In this document: positions 62,164 through 64,000 of the stretch, one piece after another
Position numbering within the stretch: position 1 is the first letter of the stretch
Layout: each line of letters begins with the position of its first letter
Assembly (NCBI RefSeq): GCF_016617715.1
Contig: NZ_CP067225.1
Span: forward strand, 930,001 to 994,000
Origin: Paracoccus sp. MC1862
Lineage (GTDB): Bacteria; Pseudomonadota; Alphaproteobacteria; Rhodobacterales; Rhodobacteraceae
DNA: 64,000 nucleotides
Direction of reading: 5' to 3'
Program-made: the position numbers and the translations under genes
The notes under the pieces: generated by a model
The model's input: the letters and a program-made list of their open reading frames with translations, nothing else
What the model was told of the DNA's origin: nothing
The model's database searches: none

Positions 62164-64000
62164 ATGACCCGGACCCCCGACCTCGATCAATGGCGCGCGA
62201 TGGCCTCGAAGGAACTGAAGGGCGCGGACCCCGACACGCTGAACTGGGACACGCTGGAAGGCATCACCGTCAAGCCGCTGTATACCGACGCCGATACGGC
62301 GGGGCTGGACCACATGGGCAGCCTGCCCGGCATCGCGCCCTTCACGCGCGGGCCGCGGGCCACGATGTATGCGGGGCGCCCCTGGACGATCCGGCAATAT
62401 GCGGGATTTTCGACGGCCGAAGAATCCAACGCCTTCTACCGCCGCAACCTCGCCGCTGGTCAGCAGGGCGTGTCGGTGGCCTTCGACCTGGCGACCCACC
62501 GCGGCTATGACAGCGACCATCCGCGCGTGGAAGGCGACGTCGGCAAGGCGGGAGTCGCCATCGACAGCGTCGAGGACATGAAGGTGCTGTTCGACGGCAT
62601 CCCGCTGGAGAAGGTCAGCGTCAGCATGACCATGAACGGCGCGGTGATCCCGATCCTCGCCAGCTTCATCGTCGCGGGAGAGGAGCAGGGCGTGCCCCGC
62701 GCCCAGCTTTCAGGGACCATCCAGAACGACATCCTCAAGGAGTTCATGGTCCGCAACACCTACATCTATCCGCCCGAGCCTTCGATGCGGATCATCGCGG
62801 ACATCATCGGCTATACCTCGCATGAGATGCCCAAGTTCAATTCGATCTCGATTTCCGGCTATCACATGCAGGAAGCGGGCGCGAACCTGGTGCAGGAACT
62901 GGCCTATACGCTGGCCGACGGGCGCGAATATGTCCGCGCGGCCATTGCGGCGGGCATGGACGTGGACGCCTTTGCCGGCAGGCTCAGCTTCTTCTTCGCC
63001 ATCGGCATGAACTTCTTCATGGAGGCCGCCAAGCTGCGCGCCGCCCGCCTGCTGTGGCACCGGATCATGACCGAGTTCGGGGCGAAGAAGACATCCTCGC
63101 TGATGCTGCGGACGCATTGCCAGACCTCGGGCGTGTCGTTGCAGGAACAGGACCCTTACAACAACGTGATCCGCACAGCCTATGAGGCGATGAGCGCGGC
63201 GCTTGGCGGGACGCAATCGCTGCACACCAACGCGCTGGACGAGGCGATCGCGCTGCCCACCGACTTCTCGGCCCGGATCGCTCGGAACACGCAACTGATC
63301 CTGCAAGAGGAAACGGGGATCACCCATGTCGTCGATCCGCTGGCAGGGTCCTATTACGTCGAGAGCCTGACCGCCGAACTGGCCGAAAAGGCCTGGGCCA
63401 TCATCGAGGAAGTCGAATCGATGGGCGGCATGACCAAGGCGGTCGCCTCGGGCCAGCCCAAGCTGCGGATCGAGGAGACCGCCGCCCGGCGGCAAGCCAT
63501 GATCGACCGGGGCGAGGAAGTGATCGTCGGCGTCAACAAGTACCGCAAGGACAAAGAAGACCCGATCGACATCCTCGACATCGACAACATGGCCGTCCGC
63601 CGCAGCCAGATCGAGCGGCTGGAGAATATCCGCGCCACCCGCGACCATTCTGCCTGCGATCACGCGCTGGCCGAGGTGGAACGTTGCGCCCGCGAGGGCG
63701 GCAACCTGCTGGAAGCGGCGGTCGAGGCCGCCCGTGCACGCGCAACCGTGGGGGAAATCAGCATGGCGATGGAAAAGGTCTTCGGCCGCCACCGGGCCGA
63801 GGTGAAGACGCTCGCCGGCGTCTATGGCGCCGCCTACGAGGGCGACGAGGGCTTCGCCCGGATCCAGAAGGACGTGGAAAGCTTCGCCGAGGAGGAAGGC
63901 CGCCGTCCCCGGATGCTGGTGGTCAAGATGGGCCAGGACGGCCATGACCGCGGCGCCAAGGTGATCGCCACCGCCTTTGCCGACATCGGCTTCGACGTGG
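62164..64000 (+). CDS. scpA: Methylmalonyl-CoA mutase, truncated by the window edge
   Basis: ATG at 62164 with AAGGA upstream; open through the end of the window (612 codons visible of about 710). Adenosylcobalamin enzyme converting (R)-methylmalonyl-CoA to succinyl-CoA. Catalytic barrel: [122 protein letters not shown]. The cobalamin-binding domain begins with [18 protein letters not shown], with the cobalt-ligating His594 in DGHDRG. Together with pccB and pccA it completes propionyl-CoA to succinyl-CoA conversion (an epimerase is not in the window). Confidence 0.97.
   Translation, partial: MTRTPDLDQWRAMASKELKGADPDTLNWDTLEGITVKPLYTDADTAGLDHMGSLPGIAPFTRGPRATMYAGRPWTIRQYAGFSTAEESNAFYRRNLAAGQQGVSVAFDLATHRGYDSDHPRVEGDVGKAGVAIDSVEDMKVLFDGIPLEKVSVSMTMNGAVIPILASFIVAGEEQGVPRAQLSGTIQNDILKEFMVRNTYIYPPEPSMRIIADIIGYTSHEMPKFNSISISGYHMQEAGANLVQELAYTLADGREYVRAAIAAGMDVDAFAGRLSFFFAIGMNFFMEAAKLRAARLLWHRIMTEFGAKKTSSLMLRTHCQTSGVSLQEQDPYNNVIRTAYEAMSAALGGTQSLHTNALDEAIALPTDFSARIARNTQLILQEETGITHVVDPLAGSYYVESLTAELAEKAWAIIEEVESMGGMTKAVASGQPKLRIEETAARRQAMIDRGEEVIVGVNKYRKDKEDPIDILDIDNMAVRRSQIERLENIRATRDHSACDHALAEVERCAREGGNLLEAAVEAARARATVGEISMAMEKVFGRHRAEVKTLAGVYGAAYEGDEGFARIQKDVESFAEEEGRRPRMLVVKMGQDGHDRGAKVIATAFADIGFDV

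Overview
This is a GC-rich chromosomal window from an alphaproteobacterium, most likely a member of the Rhodobacteraceae/Paracoccaceae close to Paracoccus or Rhodobacter. The evidence is gene content and order: folK-rpoZ-rel-DUF2062, ybeY-phoH next to a CorC-type CBS protein, a class II DAHP synthase, PaiB beside a gamma-glutamylpolyamine-synthetase-like gene, and a propionyl-CoA/methylmalonyl-CoA cluster carrying the small DUF6497 and DUF4174 proteins. Genes are densely packed, many overlap by an ATGA or GTGA, and GTG and TTG starts are common. I see no rRNA, CRISPR array, prophage or plasmid functions. There is one tRNA (CAT anticodon) and one intact insertion sequence.

Layout. 0-3.5 kb: a periplasmic Arg/Asp-rich protein, a DUF442 phosphatase-like protein, an ISNCY-type insertion sequence and about 450 bp with no recognisable gene. 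3.5-11.5 kb: a PuuB-like amine oxidoreductase, then the stringent-response/RNA polymerase/folate block read leftward (folK, rpoZ, rel, DUF2062), a NYN-domain protein, a PAS-like protein and class II DAHP synthase. 11.7-18.3 kb: a branched-chain amino acid (LIV) ABC transporter with two tandem substrate-binding proteins, two ATPases and two permeases. 18.4-20.2 kb: purM-purN and the tRNA. 20.4-22.0 kb: an RTX calcium-binding protein. 22.3-26.3 kb: an iron(III) ABC transporter. 26.5-29.2 kb: a GH1-like hydrolase and a convergent esterase / ring-cleaving-dioxygenase pair. 29.3-36.8 kb: a DctB/DctD-like two-component system followed by a tripartite tricarboxylate transporter (TctC-TctB-TctA plus a second TctC). 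37-41.7 kb: a class V aminotransferase and a GATase-PaiB-glutamine-synthetase-like-SDR operon. 41.7-48.9 kb: an M32 carboxypeptidase, ctaA, trmJ, a ThiE-like protein, guaA, a secreted protein and an ABM-domain protein. 48.9-54.5 kb: a leftward run alr, small membrane protein, MlaE/MlaF-type ABC transporter, PhoH, ybeY, CorC. 54.7-64 kb: pccB, several small secreted proteins, pccA, DUF4174 and methylmalonyl-CoA mutase, which runs off the right edge.

How the genes work together. The window is rich in nutrient uptake: five substrate-binding proteins (two LIV, one iron, two TctC), each followed by a strong hairpin that could stabilise its mRNA or terminate transcription behind it. The pcc/mutase cluster converts propionyl-CoA to succinyl-CoA, the outlet for odd-chain, branched-chain and ethylmalonyl-CoA pathway carbon, and so is the natural partner of branched-chain amino acid uptake. 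A TTTGCAAA site upstream of pccB resembles the reported site of the propionyl-CoA regulator PccR.

I did not find an obvious new defence or biosynthetic island. The most interesting points are a two-copy intergenic element whose hairpin sequences differ while base pairing is kept, a DctD-like regulator with GAFPGA instead of GAFTGA beside a DctD-type palindrome, an MhqD/MhqO-like pair, a DUF6497 protein with a long acidic insert, and several hairpins placed where they could control translation or read-through.
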